A stretch of DNA of 64,000 nt from Termitomyces sp. T153. Its lineage: Eukaryota; Basidiomycota; Agaricomycetes; Agaricales; Lyophyllaceae. The notes beneath the pieces are model-generated. The model was given only the letters and a program-made list of their open reading frames with translations. It did no database searches and was not told where the DNA came from. The translations under genes were made by a program, and so were the position numbers. Each line of letters starts with the position of its first letter. The first letter of the stretch is position 1. The stretch covers positions 1 to 64,000 of the forward strand of contig JACKQL020000089.1 of the NCBI GenBank assembly GCA_018296165.2. The letters run 5' to 3'. Below, piece after piece: positions 20,981-33,040 of this stretch.

Positions 20981-21218
20981 AATTCATATCAAATGGTATA
21001 TATATATTTTCATTGAGTTTTACAAAATATAGCAATGTAATAACCAGGCTGGAACATCTCAAAAAAGTCCAAAAAATGTCAATAAAGTTCAGTGGCTCTC
21101 ATCCTCTTCATGCTTCCTTCATCTTCTTAGCTACCACTTCCTTAGCATGTTCATTGGCCTTTCTCTTCCCTGCTAGATGACTGGAGGACTAGGTATGTTT
21201 GGTGGGGGGTTGTGTGGC
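20981..21218. other. Short spacer; end of the interrupted minus-strand gene
   Basis: On the minus strand 21,120-21,218 continues the open reading seen across the B2 insertion (PHNPPPNIPSPP, then REKANEHAKE), apart from a stop. The rest is AT-rich with no feature. Confidence 0.4.
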
Positions 21219-21223
21219 ATGGG
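21219..21223. repeat. Target-site duplication of B2, left copy (ATGGG)
   Basis: ATGGG immediately precedes the 5' LTR and recurs exactly after the 3' LTR at 28,208-28,212. A 5-base duplication is typical for Ty3/Gypsy integrase. Confidence 0.93.
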
Positions 21224-21664
21224 TGTCAGGAGATATCCCACTGGTTTCCCCTTCTCCTTCTCTAGTTCTTGCCAGATTTCCCCCACTATAGTTTTCCTTT
21301 ATTCTTCTTCCTTTTCCCTATCTATTGGTCCTAGTTTCAGCCCTCAGACTGCACTGGTTCTCTGTCAATAATTCAGACAAGTGTGGCCCCTTTGACACTG
21401 CCACTAGCTTATGTAACTGCTGACCAATTGCTGACACATCACTTTTGTCTTTTTTCTCTGTCATACTGTACAGTTGTTTCTCATGCTTCTGAAGCCTCTG
21501 AAGCATCACACCTGGCCTAGGGAATCCCCAGACTTGTTCTCTTTGGATTTCCATTTGTCAGGTGAGTAGTTATCTCAGTAGACACTGTACAGTACTGAAT
21601 AGACTTTGGATTTCCCTTTGCCAGCTGTGTGATTGAGCCACAGCCTCCAGAGGCTGCCCTTACA
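21224..21664 (+). repeat. B2 5' LTR
   Basis: This LTR is 441 bp, TGTCAGGAGAT to GCCCTTACA. It is near-identical to 27,768-28,207, with differences such as ATATCCC/ATGTCCC and GAGGCTGCC/GAGGTTGCC. The word AGACTTGTTCT at 21,530-21,540 matches the complement of the primer-binding site in ten of eleven positions. Confidence 0.93.
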
Positions 21665-21679
21665 GCAGAACAAATCTCT
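21665..21679 (+). other. B2 primer-binding site, self-complementary type
   Basis: GCAGAACAAATCTCT follows the LTR directly. It is homologous to the B1 and B3 sites and complementary, with one mismatch, to the LTR word at 21,530-21,540. Confidence 0.55.
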
Positions 21680-21780
21680 AGATTTGGTCTGAGAGCCCCC
21701 TTTTGATTACCTGAGCTTCTACTTGGTTCCTCAAAAGGTCTCTCCCCCATCAGTGTCTTAGTGCCCCCTGTGCTCCTCCT

Positions 21781-23067
21781 ATGACCCAGCCAATCCTTCC
21801 AGCACCTCCCTCTGATGCTTCAAGCCCCCAGCCCCCAGGACAATGCTTGGAGTCATTTGCTGTTCCTGGAAACACAGCTTCAACTTACCCAAGCCTCCCT
21901 TACTTTCCACACAGCTTCACTGGACTCAGTCAAACTACTGAAGCAGTATCCCTTTCTCATCTCCTCCTTGCTCCTCCCACACTCTGATGCCTCTGGCAGA
22001 TGCACAATGGTTTGTGTCTGCACCTAGCTCAGGCTTTCTCCCTCCAGCTGCTGCAGAATGGTTTGCATCTGCATCTGGCTTAGGCTTTTCAGCTCCTTGT
22101 CCCAAACTCCCTTGTCCTGCACTCCCTGATGTATATGATGGAGATCATAAGGTTGGAGAACATTTCCTCCAGTCCTGTACCACCTATATCCAGCTGAGCA
22201 GTGAAGCCTTTATCTTGGATGCATTGAAAATTGCCTTGGTTCTCTCCTACATGAAGGCCAGTCAAGCCTCAACCTATGCACTGTGCATCTTCTGACATCC
22301 AGGAGGAGTTGAGAGTTTCTCTGGCTGGATGGAGTTTGAGAAGGACTTCTGAGTAGAGTTCTTCTCCCTTGACCCTGCTAAAACCACAGCTCTTTCCCTT
22401 CAAGACCAAACTCAGTATGGTCAAGGAAAGTGGTCACTTGATGAGTACATTGACTCTTTTCATGCCTTAGTTAAACAGGCTAGATATCCAGATGGTCTAC
22501 AACTCTGCCTAACCTTCCATGATGGACTCCACCCCTCTTTTAGAGATTGTCTTGACAGCATGGAAGAGGGGCACCCAGATGATGAGCATGTCAATACCTG
22601 GTACAAGGTGGCATATGAGCAGTGGCAGCTCATGGAACTGCAATGTGAGTTGCAGCAGATGCAACTCTTGCCCTTTTTCTCATAGAGGGTTCACCCTCCA
22701 AGCTCCCTCTTCTGCACCTGCATTAGCATCTCCATAACCAGGTGCAGCTCCTTCCTTCATGCCTCCTACTGCTCCCCTGCACTCCCTACCCCAAGGAGTC
22801 CCAATGGATGTTGATGCTTCCTGACAGTGGTCCTCTACTCCTTTGCTGTGTCGATGCTGTGGGAAGGCAGGTCATTTTGCCTGCTACTGTCCTCAATGGC
22901 TAGAAGTCCACTACTTGTCAGCATCAGAGCAAGAAGAGCTGCTCATCCAACTCCTTGCAGCCCAGGATGCCACAGGAACCCCCTCTCCAGATGCACCTAT
23001 AGCTGTCCATTCTAATGAAGTGGACAATGTATTGGAGGAGGTTCCTACAGAGTCTGAGGATTTTTAA
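21781..23067 (+). pseudogene. B2 gag remnant
   Basis: The capsid-like region (ALPDVYDGD, EHFLQSCTTYIQL, then DEYIDSFHALVKQARYPDGL) runs through several stops from 22,100 to 22,670. A zinc knuckle, CGKAGHFACYC, lies at 22,855-22,895. It is homologous to B1 and B3 gag. Translation of a full product is not possible from this copy. Confidence 0.82.
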
Positions 23068-23330
23068 AAGGGCAATGGATGACCAGTACACCCCTGTTGC
23101 CCAGTACTAATTGTTTTGCCCCCCTGTCCATAGAATCAAATATATCTGTTGCCATTACTAATACTATGCCTGAAATAATAAGCCCCTCTTCAGACATACA
23201 AATTCCCTCTCCAGCTAAAGTCTCAGCTGGAAACATACCCCCTAGCCCATGCCTTCAGATCCCTGCATAGGAATGCCACCTCCCCCATTGTTATGTTGTT
23301 TCTTCCACCCCTTCTACCAACTCCCTGAAG

Positions 23331-24045
23331 CTACAGGTGGAAATTGAGATGAAAGATACCCCACAGATCTGAAGTGTGGTTGCTCTCCTTGACAGTGGCA
23401 CAACAGGCCTTTTCCTTGACACTGACTATATGCAATGACACTGCCTGACCACTTGCTCCCTTTTCCATCCTATCCCTGTATATAATGTCAATGGCATGCT
23501 CAATGAAGCTGGCTCTATTCCACTCCATGGTGGACCTGGTCCTCCACTACCAAGACCACTCAGAATGAGCTGATTTTGCTGTCACTAGTTTAGGAAAACA
23601 AGACATAATCTTGGGGTTTACCTGGCTATGTGAACACAACCCAGAGATTGACTGGACTAAGGGTGAGGTGAAGATGAGTCATTGCCCATGTCACTGCATT
23701 ACCTGTGCAGAAGAAGCCCATAAGAAGCAGAGAGCCAAGGTTCATAAGCATGCTACTATGCATGCCTGTTGTGCTGGGCATCTCCCTTATGCTAATCTTG
23801 ACCTCCTGAGTCCCCCCCCTCTGGCATTCCCTCATAGAGAGGCCCTCTACAAGGATATCTGGGGTGTTGGGTGCAAATCTCCAGAGGAAGAGGAAGGTGA
23901 AGGAGAATGGACCCATACTCCAGATGCAGAGTCCCCAGATGAGACTATAGAGGTGGGTGATTGGATCTATGCTACAACCCTCTGCCCCTCCTTCTATAGT
24001 GGCAGAGATTTGAGTCAGTCAGACCACTTCTCAGCATCTGGCTGA
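23331..24045 (+). pseudogene. B2 retropepsin remnant and linker
   Basis: VALLDSGTTGLFLD near 23,382-23,425 is the aspartic protease active-site region. IPVYNVNGMLNEAG and a GFTWLCEHNPEIDW block follow. The frame changes at least twice. Order and content parallel B1 at 14,920-15,288 and B3 at 32,224-32,568. Confidence 0.8.
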
Positions 24046-25470
24046 GGCATTTGCAGCAAACTCACAGCTCAAGCCTTTCTGTAGCACTGTTCCCAATCAT
24101 CTCCATGACTTCGAGGATGTATTCTCCAAAGCCTCCTTTGATTCACTTCTGGAGTGCAAGCAGTGGGATCATGCAATTGAGCTGATACTAGTTGTGGAGC
24201 CCTCCAGCTGCAAGGTCTATCCACTCATGCCCCATGAGCAGGATGAGCTGGATGCTTTCCTGCAGAAGAATCTTAGCTCAGAACAAATATGACCTACCAA
24301 GTCTCCAATGGCCTCACCAGTCTTCTTTATTAAGAAGAAGGACAGGTCTCTTTGTCTAGTTCAGGATTATTATGTCCTGAATATGATGACAGTGAAGAAT
24401 TGCTATCCTTTGCCACTCATCTCAGAACTTGTCAACAATCTTTAAGGTGCATGCTACTTCATGAAGTTGGATGTCTGCTGGGGCTACAACCATGTATGCA
24501 TCAAAGAGGGGGATGAGTGGAAGGCAGCATTCCAAACTAATTGTGGACTATTTGAACCTCTGGTAATGTTCTTTGGTCTCACCAATAGCCCAGCCACCTT
24601 CCAGACTATGATGAATAACATTTTCTATGATTTGATTGTGGAAGGCGTTGTCTGCATGTATCTTGACAATATCCTCATCTACACAAAAACTCTGGAGGAG
24701 CATTGCCATGTCATGCACATTGTCTTGGAATGCCTCCACCAACACCAGCTCTATTTAAAGCCTGAGAAGTGCAAATTTGAACAGACTGAAGTGGAGTATC
24801 TGGGTTTGATCATTTTGCATGGAATGGCTGAGATGGACCCCATTAAAGTGGCAGGTGTAGCAGAGTGGCCAGAGCCAAGGAACAAGAAGGAAGTTCAGGC
24901 CTTTCTTGAGTTTGTCAATTTCTATCAGAGGTTCATACAGGATTTCTCCCACCATGCATGTCCCCTCTTTGACCTCACAGTTAAGGATACTGCATAGCAG
25001 TGGGAGCCCTCAGAGCAAGCTGCCTTTGATGCCCTCAAGCAAGCTGTGACCTCAAAGCCAGTCCTTCTGTTTCCCAATGATGATTTTCCATTCTGTGTGA
25101 AAGCAGATAGCTCAGACTTTGCTACAGGGGCAGTCCTCTCCCAGCAGTCAAAAGAGGATGGCAAATGGCATTCAGTAGCTTTCTACTCCAAAAGCCTTAA
25201 TGTGGTGGAATAGAACTATTAGATCCATGACAAGGAGATGCTGGCAATTATTTGGTCCTTTGAAGAATGGCGACATTTCCTTGAGGGTGCACAGCATAAG
25301 TTTGAGGTCTGGACAGACCACAAGAACCTGGAGTACTTCCATTCTGCTAAGAAACTCAATTGATGTCAAGCTTGGTAGTCTCTGTATCTGGCCAACTTTG
25401 ACTTCTCATTGCACCACAAACTAGAATGGAGCATAGGCAAACCAGATGCACTGTCTAGGTGGGCTGCTCA
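24046..25470 (+). pseudogene. B2 reverse transcriptase and RNase H remnants
   Basis: RT motifs run from VFFIKKKD (24,320) through FFGLTNSPATFQ to the active site YLDN (24,659-24,670) and FVNFYQRFIQDFS. The second Asp codon is AAT directly after a C, consistent with CpG to CpA loss. A TAG at 24,995-24,997 interrupts the link to RNase H, which is recognisable as KADSSDFATGAVLSQQ and HNKLEW-like sequence up to about 25,470. Confidence 0.88.
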
Positions 25471-25639
25471 TGGCATAGGAGCAGGAGATAATGACAACAT
25501 TGTCCTCCTCAAGCCAGAGCTCTTTTCCATCCATGCACTAGAAGGGATTGTGATCCAAGGGAATGAGGCAAACATCCTTAGAAACATCCAAAGAGGGAAC
25601 TGGGAGGGTGCACAGGAGGATGTGGTTGCCCAGGCTGCA

Positions 25640-27703
25640 TAGGCTCTACAAGCTCAATGGGCAAGTAGACTCAAGTCAGTGCATGCAGATGAGTGGGGTC
25701 TCCAGAATGGGCTTTTGACCTTCAGAGGATGCATTTATGTGCCTAACATTCCAGAACTTTGCCAGCACATTGTAGAACAACATCATGACTCTCAGGTGGC
25801 TGGACATCCTGGAAGGTGGAAGATGCTGGAGCTAGTATCCCAAAACTATTGGTGGCCATAGATTTCCAGATATGTAGGCACCTACACTAGCACCTGCAAC
25901 CTCTGTCTCTGCACCAAGCCTTGCTGCAAAGCACCCACCATGGGCCAGCTCCACCCACTCCCTATTCCAGCTGCTTGCTGGAGTGTTGCCTCAGTGGATT
26001 TCATTGTGGAACTCCCAGATGCTCATGAGTACAATACTATGATGGTAGTGGTGGACCTCTATAGCAAACAGGCTCACTTCATACTGTCATGACTCATTCC
26101 ATTCCCCCCTTCCCTTCACCATTATCCAACCTCAGATTCTACACAGTCCATCTCTGGATCTCAGCCACACCACCAGATCTTAGCCACATCCAGGTTTTAG
26201 CCACCTCTAGGACCACTTTTCCTGTTCCAGATCATTCCCACAGGCACAGATCACTTCCACCTGTCCCAGATCACTTCCACCTGTCCCAGATCACTCCCAC
26301 CTGCCCAAGATCACTTCCAGAACTGCTTTCCTTGTTCCAGATCACTTCCTCATGACTTAGATCACTTCCTGCTATGACTTAGATCACTTCCACTTGACTT
26401 AGATCACTTCCACTTGTGTTAGATCACTCCCACCTGACTTAGATCACTTCTATCTTCTCCTTTTGGCAGTGTCCTACAGCTATATAAGGTCCCTTAGTCT
26501 GTAGCTACACCCCAGCCTTGACATTACCTGATATCTTGTTTGTGTTCTGTTGTTATCTGATCTTCTCTCCATTCATTACTCACTCTCATTTCTTAGTTTC
26601 TTAGTTTCTTTCCCTATTTACATACTTGCTGTTAGCATCACCTCCCCAAGGTGGTTTTGGCTCCTGTAAGAGTCCCCCTCCAGGACTGTGGTCCTGACAC
26701 ATACCTGCCCACACCACATGCTCTGCCTTGGGAGTGGCCAGCCTGTACTGGAAGAATTTCTGGAAACTCCACAGTCTGTCAGATGGGTATGTCTCAGACT
26801 GGGGCCCTCAGTTTGTGGCAGAATGCACTCAAGAACTGTATTGCCTGCTAGGTGTGAAGCTCCATACCACCAATGCCTATCACCTTCGGTCAGACAGGCA
26901 GACAGAACATGTTAACCAGAAACTGGAACAGTATATCTGCCTGTTTTGTAATGAGAGGCAGGATGACTAGGATGAGCTGCTGCTGGACACAAAATTTCAA
27001 TACAACAACCACATTCACTCTTCCACACAGAAGACTCCATTCTTCCTGTACACTGGCAGGCACCCTCACATGGGATTTAAACCTTGGGCATGCCCCTCAG
27101 AGAATGACTCTGTCAATGAGTTTGTGGATCAGATGAGGAGGGCACAGGAGGAGGCAAAAGCTGCACTGGTGAAGGCCAAGAAAGACATGGTACAGTACTA
27201 TGATTGCAGATGGACACCTGCCCCAGTTTACAAGCCTGGGGACTGTGTGTACTTGGATAGCTCAGACATTAAGACAATAAGGCCATCCCAGAAGCTGTCA
27301 CATTGTCATCTTGGCCCCTTCACAGTGGAAAAGAAGGTAGGGCCTTTGGCATACCAACTGAAACTCTCAGCAGGCCTCTGTCAACTGCACCCAGTCTTCA
27401 ATGTGGTCAAGTTATTTCCAGCTCCAGAGGATCCAATCCCAGGCCATCACTCTAAGCCACCCCCACCACCAGTCCTAGTCAATGATGAGGAGGAGTATGA
27501 GGTGGAGGAAATCTTGGACAGCAGGGTATTCTGAGGGAAGTTGCAGTTCAAGGTGCAATGAAAGAGATATGGCATCAAGGACATCTCTTAGGAACCACAG
27601 GCTGATGTTCATGCATCAGGCTTGGCTTGGTCTGGGACTTCTACCACAAGCATCCCAATGCCCCAAAAGCTATTCAAGGCATCTACCCTATTTCACTAGC
27701 TGA
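25640..27703 (+). pseudogene. B2 integrase, GPY/F and chromodomain remnants
   Basis: The N-terminal zinc region is at 25,745-25,920 (HHDSQVAGHPG, CNLCLCTK-like). Core integrase starts at 25,975 (VDFIVELPDA), is cut by a solo LTR at 26,085-26,699, and resumes with SDWGPQF and HLRSDRQTEHVNQ. The GPY/F-like LGPFTVEKKVGPLAY is near 27,310, and a chromodomain remnant ends by about 27,640. The chromodomain would have guided insertion to modified chromatin; here it is broken by stops. Confidence 0.85.
26085..26699 (+). repeat. Solo LTR of a third LTR family, with internal 20-bp repeats
   Basis: TGTCATGACTC to GGTCCTGACA (615 bp) is flanked by the exact 5-base duplication CATAC at 26,080-26,084 and 26,700-26,704. 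From about 26,227 to 26,450 it holds roughly ten copies of an imperfect unit built on AGATCACTTCCACYTG. TATATAAGG at 26,481-26,489 follows the repeats. It has the layout of an LTR promoter with an upstream repeat enhancer. Orientation is taken from the TATA word. Confidence 0.88.
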
Positions 27704-27754
27704 CTAGGCAATTTGTGACTTCTTCTACCTAGTGCATTGAAGCACTGCATCCTA

Positions 27755-27767
27755 AAAAGGGGGTGAT
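27755..27767 (+). other. B2 polypurine tract
   Basis: AAAAAGGGGGTGA ends directly against the 3' LTR at 27,768. The composition and position are as expected. Confidence 0.75.
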
Positions 27768-28207
27768 GTCAGGGGATGTCCCACTTGTTTCCCCTTCTCC
27801 TTCTCCAGTTCTTGTCAGATTTCTCCTGCTATAGTTTTCCTTTATTCTTCTTCCTTTTTCCTATCTATTGGTCCTAGTTTCAGCCCTCAGACTGCACTTG
27901 TTCTCTGTCAATAATTCAGACAAGTGTGGCCCCTTTGACACTGCCACCAGCTTATGTAACTGCTGACCAATTGCTGACACATCACTTTTGTCTTTTTTCT
28001 CTGTCATACTGTACAGTTGTTTCTCATGCTTCTGAAGCCTCTGAAGCATCACACCTGGCCTAGGGAATCCCCAGACTTGTTCTCTCTGGATTTCCCTTTG
28101 TCAGGTGAGTAGTTATCTCAGTAGACACTGTACAGTACTGAATAGACTTTGGATTTCCCTTTGCCAGCTGTGTGATTGAGCCACAGCCTCCAGAGGTTGC
28201 CCTTACA
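27768..28207 (+). repeat. B2 3' LTR
   Basis: This LTR is 440 bp, TGTCAGGGGAT to GCCCTTACA, the partner of 21,224-21,664. It is followed at once by the ATGGG duplication. Confidence 0.93.
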
Positions 28208-28212
28208 ATGGG
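28208..28212. repeat. Target-site duplication of B2, right copy (ATGGG)
   Basis: Exact match to 21,219-21,223. Confidence 0.93.
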
Positions 28213-29935
28213 AGCACTGTGGTCACATCATGGCACAATCTCATCTGGAGCATGAGGTGGTGCTAGGCCTGTCATATCCACATCCATCAATTGCCCAGTT
28301 GCAGCAATGAGACCAGCCAAAACAGATTCAACACCAGTGGATTCATCACTGACTGCCAGTCTGGTGGCAATGGCAGAGTTGGTGAAGCTAGCAGCAGGCC
28401 TGGTGGGGATGACAGAGTCAGTGGCAGACCTGCTGGGAATACTGGAGTTGGTGATAGTAGCAATGGGGGTGCTGATGAGAGCAGAGTCATCAGCAATGGT
28501 GGACTGATTGACAGCAGTGGCTACAGCAGTAGCACAGTCCATCTTGCTCTCATCCTCCTTGGGCTGGGCAGCTTCATCATCATTGGGCTCTTCTGCCTCA
28601 GCAATGGGTGCCAGAGTAGAAGTCAGTGCAGGTGGAAAGCTGCTGGTGCTGGAGGCTGGTTGGATGAGGGGGAATGAGATTTGAAGCTGGTTTTGGATGT
28701 TATTGACCATGCCCTGGAGAGTAACAATGTCAACTTTGTTCTGCATGAGATGCCCAGCATGAGCCTCAACAGTCTGCTTTGTCCTGTTGAAGTCAGATGT
28801 TATGCACACAACACTCATGTCCATGATGTCCATGTGCTCATCAAGCACTCTAAGTGTACTGCTAGAGCATCTTCTCCATCTCTGTAAACCTTGTCTCCTC
28901 AGCTAACACAAATCCTGACCTCATTTCTTCTGACACAACCTCAATTCCTTCATTTATGAAATTGAGCCATTGGTCCAACCCCACCATAGCTTGTGTAAGG
29001 ACAGCCTTGACAGATTTGGTGGAGGAGAGTGGATCCACCTGCTACTTGCCCTTTCCCTTTCTGCTTGTTGTCAGCAGGTCTGCTCACTCCTTCCCCTTTC
29101 CACCAGCAACTGATGAATCCATCTGTTCCTTGCCCCTTCTCTTACCCATGGCCACTGGCATATCTACCCAGCAGATTGTCAATGGCCAAGCAACTAGTGT
29201 TGTTAGTTCTGTCTGTTGTTAGTAAATGATTTCAGTCAGCAAAATCAACACTTACTCTTAACATACTTGGAAGACTCTGGTTTCCTCTGCCTTTTCTCCT
29301 TCTTACCCTTCTTGCCCTTGTTTTTTCAGACCTCTTATTTGTGATCCCTTGTGAGACTGCATGTTTTTTTGAGGACAAGCTGGCAGGCATTGTATGAGGT
29401 TCCTCCCTTTGTATTGACACACTGGAGCCCCTTCTTTTGACATTATTGGCAAGGTGGATGGAGCTGTGGCCCTGTGCATGGAGGTGCTATCATGAGGTAC
29501 TTCTCTAACATCATTGATGGTGTGATCTTGCCCTGCCAATGTTCCTTATCATCAGAATGATCATTGTCATCATTATCATCATTCTTGTTGTCTTTGTCCA
29601 AGGCAGCTGATTCATACTTAGAATAGCTGGGCAGAGGAGGACTATGAGGAGGAGTTCAGGCAGTGTATTCCCTCCATTCTTGTTGGGGAATCTGTGCTTT
29701 GCTAGCCTTTCTGATCAGCTGGGGTTGGGCTGGGACCAGCTCCACTGGGAACAACAGACTTGATGCCAATACTACATCAGGTTTTGATGAGGGACCTGCT
29801 GGGGATAATAAACCCACTGGAGACACTGGACCCACTGCTAGCATCAGCAGATTGATTGCTGAAATACATTTAAAAATTTCCAAAGGTGAGGGATCTGATG
29901 CTGAACACAGACCTGCCACTTCTTCTACTGCTTAG
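28213..29935 (-). pseudogene. Decayed zinc-cluster gene, disrupted by B2
   Basis: On the minus strand a reading runs from about 29,919 to 28,228 with stops. It starts with a region rich in Pro and Ser, followed by an Asp-rich run (29,560-29,600). A cysteine cluster near 29,380-29,450 comes next (QKKGLQC, then ACQLVLKKTCSL), then basic KGKKGKKEKR and a coiled segment (MLDEHMDIMDMS to IQNQLQIS, 28,660-28,848). An acidic Ala/Ser/Thr-rich tail follows. The tail continues across B2 into 21,218-21,120. The plan is like that of the element A accessory gene, though the sequence is not obviously homologous. Function unknown. Confidence 0.5.
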
Positions 29936-31084
29936 CCCTTGTTGACCTCCTGGGCTTCCTTGCCTGTGACTCTGTGAAATATGCTCCTGCCTTCTCTTTC
30001 AACTCCTCAATTGCCTTTGCATCTGACAGCTTGCCTGATAAAATTCAGAGGGCCTCATTGAAAAAGCTTTTCCTAGCCTCCAGAACAAGTTGTTTGTCCT
30101 TGGGCTGGGAAATTTGCTTCCACAAAGATTTCTTAAACAACATCTGTGAGTGTTGCATATTATCCTACAAGTAGGATTGCTCACCAACTCTTTAACCCTA
30201 CCCTGGAGATCTTACAAGTCTCCTTTCAGAGCAGAGACCAACACAGAGTTCTCAGTGTCATAGAGCTATTGGACAAGGATCTCAGTGAATAGAGACATAG
30301 TGTAGTGGACAGCAATGAGCAGATAAGCAGCAGCTGGTGAGCAAAAAAGGACTTGAGAAGTCAAGAATTTGAAAAAAAAAATAGGGTCACATGCCTCTGT
30401 TAATTTATGTGTACTGTCCAAAAGCAGTATGGCTGCCAAAAAAGGTTGCAGCTTCCAAAGACTTTGATGCTTTGATGAGATTTTGATGGCTGCCAAGGAA
30501 GATTGATGCCTTCCAAAGAATCTGATCCTCTATGAAGAATTCTGATGCATTTCCAAGCATCTAAAAAAACCTTGACCAATATGATGTGTTCTCCTTTGAT
30601 TTTGTTCAACTGGCATAATGCTGTGTTTCTGCTGTTCCTGATTGTTGTTAAAATAGATCTTCATATCACTTTTCATTTAAGTGGCTTGTTGCCAATGGTG
30701 GTACTGGCTTTGGCCACCCCCTATCTTCTCAGCAGCTTTCTGATGGCACTAGGCAGATACATTCCTGAGGGCAGATTTTGTGACAAGCAGTAGCAGCCAG
30801 TCATGAGAAATAGCCAGCAGCTGGACCCACTGCCAGTCCACTGACACCAGTACAGGGCCAGTCACTGTCAAATGTAATTGCAATAGACCCAGTAGTAATT
30901 AGCAGCTCCAGATCCTGGTCAAAGGACTCTACTGAATATGTATAATATGGCACAATGTATGGCCTCCATGGCACCTGTACAACATGCTACATTGTGGGGA
31001 TTCCACTATGGTGTAGCAGACTCTGCCAGTGACAAAGGATACAATCCAAAGCCTGCTCCATTGTAATGTAGGACACACTACATA
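29936..31084. other. No intact gene; uncharacterised decayed sequence
   Basis: The first part (29,950-30,190) may belong to the same decayed minus-strand gene. The rest, including repeats of TTGATG/TTTGATG near 30,460-30,550, shows no protein similarity I recognise. A stretch near 30,995-31,070 faintly resembles the tRNA-like array but without clear boxes. Confidence 0.4.
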
Positions 31085-31811
31085 TGTATGTCTCTATGTG
31101 TGGTTTGAGGTAGAGCTGGTATTGGCAGAGGTGTTCCAAGATGAGGTGCATGATCCAGCAGTGTTCCTCTAGCATTTTGGTGTAGATGAAGATGTTGTCA
31201 AGGTATACACACACTATGCCTTCAGCAATAAGGTCTTAGAAGATGTTGTTCATCATTGTCGAGAAGGTGGCTGGGCTATTGGTGAGTCCAAAGAACATGA
31301 CAAGAGGTTCAAACAGTCCTCAGTTGGTCTAGAAGGCAGCATTCCACTTGTCATCCTCCTGAATGTGCATGTTATTGTAGCCCCATCAGATGTCCAGTTT
31401 GTTGGAGTACCACACACCCCAGAGGTTGTTGATGAGCTCAGAGATGAAGAGGAGGGGGTAGTGGTTCTTCATGGCATTGAGAACCCAGTAGTCCTGAATC
31501 AGTCAGAGCAAGCCATCTTTCTTTTTGATGAAGAAGACCAGAGAAGCCATTAGAGATTTGGAGGGGTGGATGTGACCAGAGTCCAGGTTCTCTTGTAGGA
31601 AGGCATCAAGTTCATTCTGCTCCTTGGATGCTAGCAGGTAGACCTTACAGCTGGAGGGCTTAGAGTTTAGCATTAATTCAATGGCATGGTCCCACTGCTT
31701 GCACTCTGGGAGCAAGTCAAACAAGGCTTTAGAGAACAAATCCTCAAACACATGGAGGTATAGAGGCACAATGTCCTGAAATGCCTGGGGCATGGAGTTG
31801 GCAGCAAACAC
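31085..31811 (-). pseudogene. B3 reverse transcriptase remnant
   Basis: The minus strand encodes QENLDSGHIHPSKSLMASL and FFIKKKD (31,503-31,811). After frame breaks it reads VYLDNIFIYTK (31,194-31,199 holds the changed codon). The YLDD second Asp is AAC after a C, again a CpG to CpA type change. The frame ends by truncation at about 31,110. Confidence 0.85.
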
Positions 31812-32223
31812 CTGAGCTAGCTGCTGGGATGTGGTCTAGCTAGCCCAGATCTCCATAATAGAGGGCAGCAAACATAAAGTGGTGGCATAGATCCAGTCCC
31901 CCACCTCTACTGCTTTGTCCAGGAACTCTAGTCATGTACACCTCCAAACCCCTCTCTGTGATTCTCCTCCAGGGCTCTGCCACTACTCTGGTTGTCTTTA
32001 TAGAGGGTCTCTCTATGGGAATATGTCAGGGGTGGGGATCCAGGAAGTCTAGGTCAGCAAAGGGGAGAGGGCCAACACAGCATGCACAAGTGGCTGCATA
32101 CTCTTGAACTTGAGCACAGCACTCTTCCTTGACCTCTATAGCACAGGCAGAGCACCTCCAAGGGTGCCAGCTCATTGTTACCTTGCCCCAGGCCCAGTCT
32201 ACTTCAGAGTTGTGCTCCTGGAG

Positions 32224-32597
32224 CTATGTGAAACTAAGGATCATGTCCTGCTTGCCCAGACTGGTGATGGCAAAAATGGCATGCTCCATGTGATTCCAGT
32301 AGCAGAGGACAAGGTCAATCATGGAGCTGATGGCACCTACTTTGTTGGGCATTCTGTTGATGTTAAATACCAGGATGGGCTTTGAAAGTGGCTGCATAAT
32401 CAGGCCATGGTGCTTGACAAACTCTGAGTCCAAGAACAGTCCTGTTACTCCGCTGTCTAGCAGGGTGATGACTCTGTGAGTTTGCTGGGTATCCATAGTC
32501 TTGATCTCCACATTGAGGTGCAGAGAGTTTGTGGAAGGGCTCAAGGCCACTATATACTGCTGGGGCATTTGTCACTCCCAGGCAGAGTGGCACCAGC
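32224..32597 (-). pseudogene. B3 retropepsin remnant
   Basis: LLDSGVTGLFLDSEFVKHHGL is the protease active-site block; the second half, IPVFNINRMPNKVG-like, follows. It lies directly left of the LINE target site, which separates it from gag. Confidence 0.83.
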
Positions 32598-32608
32598 AGA
32601 TCCTAGCT
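32598..32608. repeat. LINE target-site duplication, left copy
   Basis: AGATCCTAGCT at 32,598-32,608 recurs after the LINE poly(A) at 38,978-38,988, where the first A merges with the tail. Variable 10-11 base duplications are typical of target-primed LINE insertion. Confidence 0.85.
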
Positions 32609-33040
32609 AGGACACTTCTTGAACCTGTACTGCCACCATCCCTTCCGCAGTCCCAGTAGCTCTGGTCACTAGTTAGCATATATACTTCCTTCCCCTCCTT
32701 CCAAGGAGACTACCAGGCCCACAAGCCTATCCTCTATACTACCCTTATCTTACTTTCCACCCCCCTTATGGTAGAAGGCATGTCCAGTCTGGGCAAGCCT
32801 TCAGCCAAAAATTTAACCAGTGGTCCCACCAACATTGGGACCTCAGCACCACCTCCCCCATGACCAGTTGCCTCAGACGTCAAGGTACTCTTAGCCAATG
32901 ACCCCAGCCCAATTAAGTCCCAACACGACACACACATCTGGCTTGAAAAGAAAGGTTGGATCCTAGCAGCTGAATCCTATAATTGCAGGAAGGTAGTCCA
33001 TGTTCTACTGTTGGTGGTGTTGACCTTGAAATAGCAGGAG

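Larger units (their letters stand above)
21224..28207 (+). mobile_element. Chromovirus B2 (Ty3/Gypsy), full length but dead
   Basis: This element is 6,984 bp with LTRs at 21,224-21,664 and 27,768-28,207 and an exact ATGGG duplication. The order is gag, protease, RT, RNase H, integrase, GPY/F, chromodomain. All frames contain stops or shifts, CpG is nearly absent, and integrase is split by a 615-bp solo LTR. The chromodomain-like tail (KLQFKVQ, RYGIKDIS, EPQADV; 27,530-27,610) places it with chromoviruses. Confidence 0.94.

Noticed and set aside
31503..31553. Plus-strand frames opposite B1-B3 gag and pol remnants
   Set aside because: They recur in all three copies only as the antisense of conserved gag-pol sequence.
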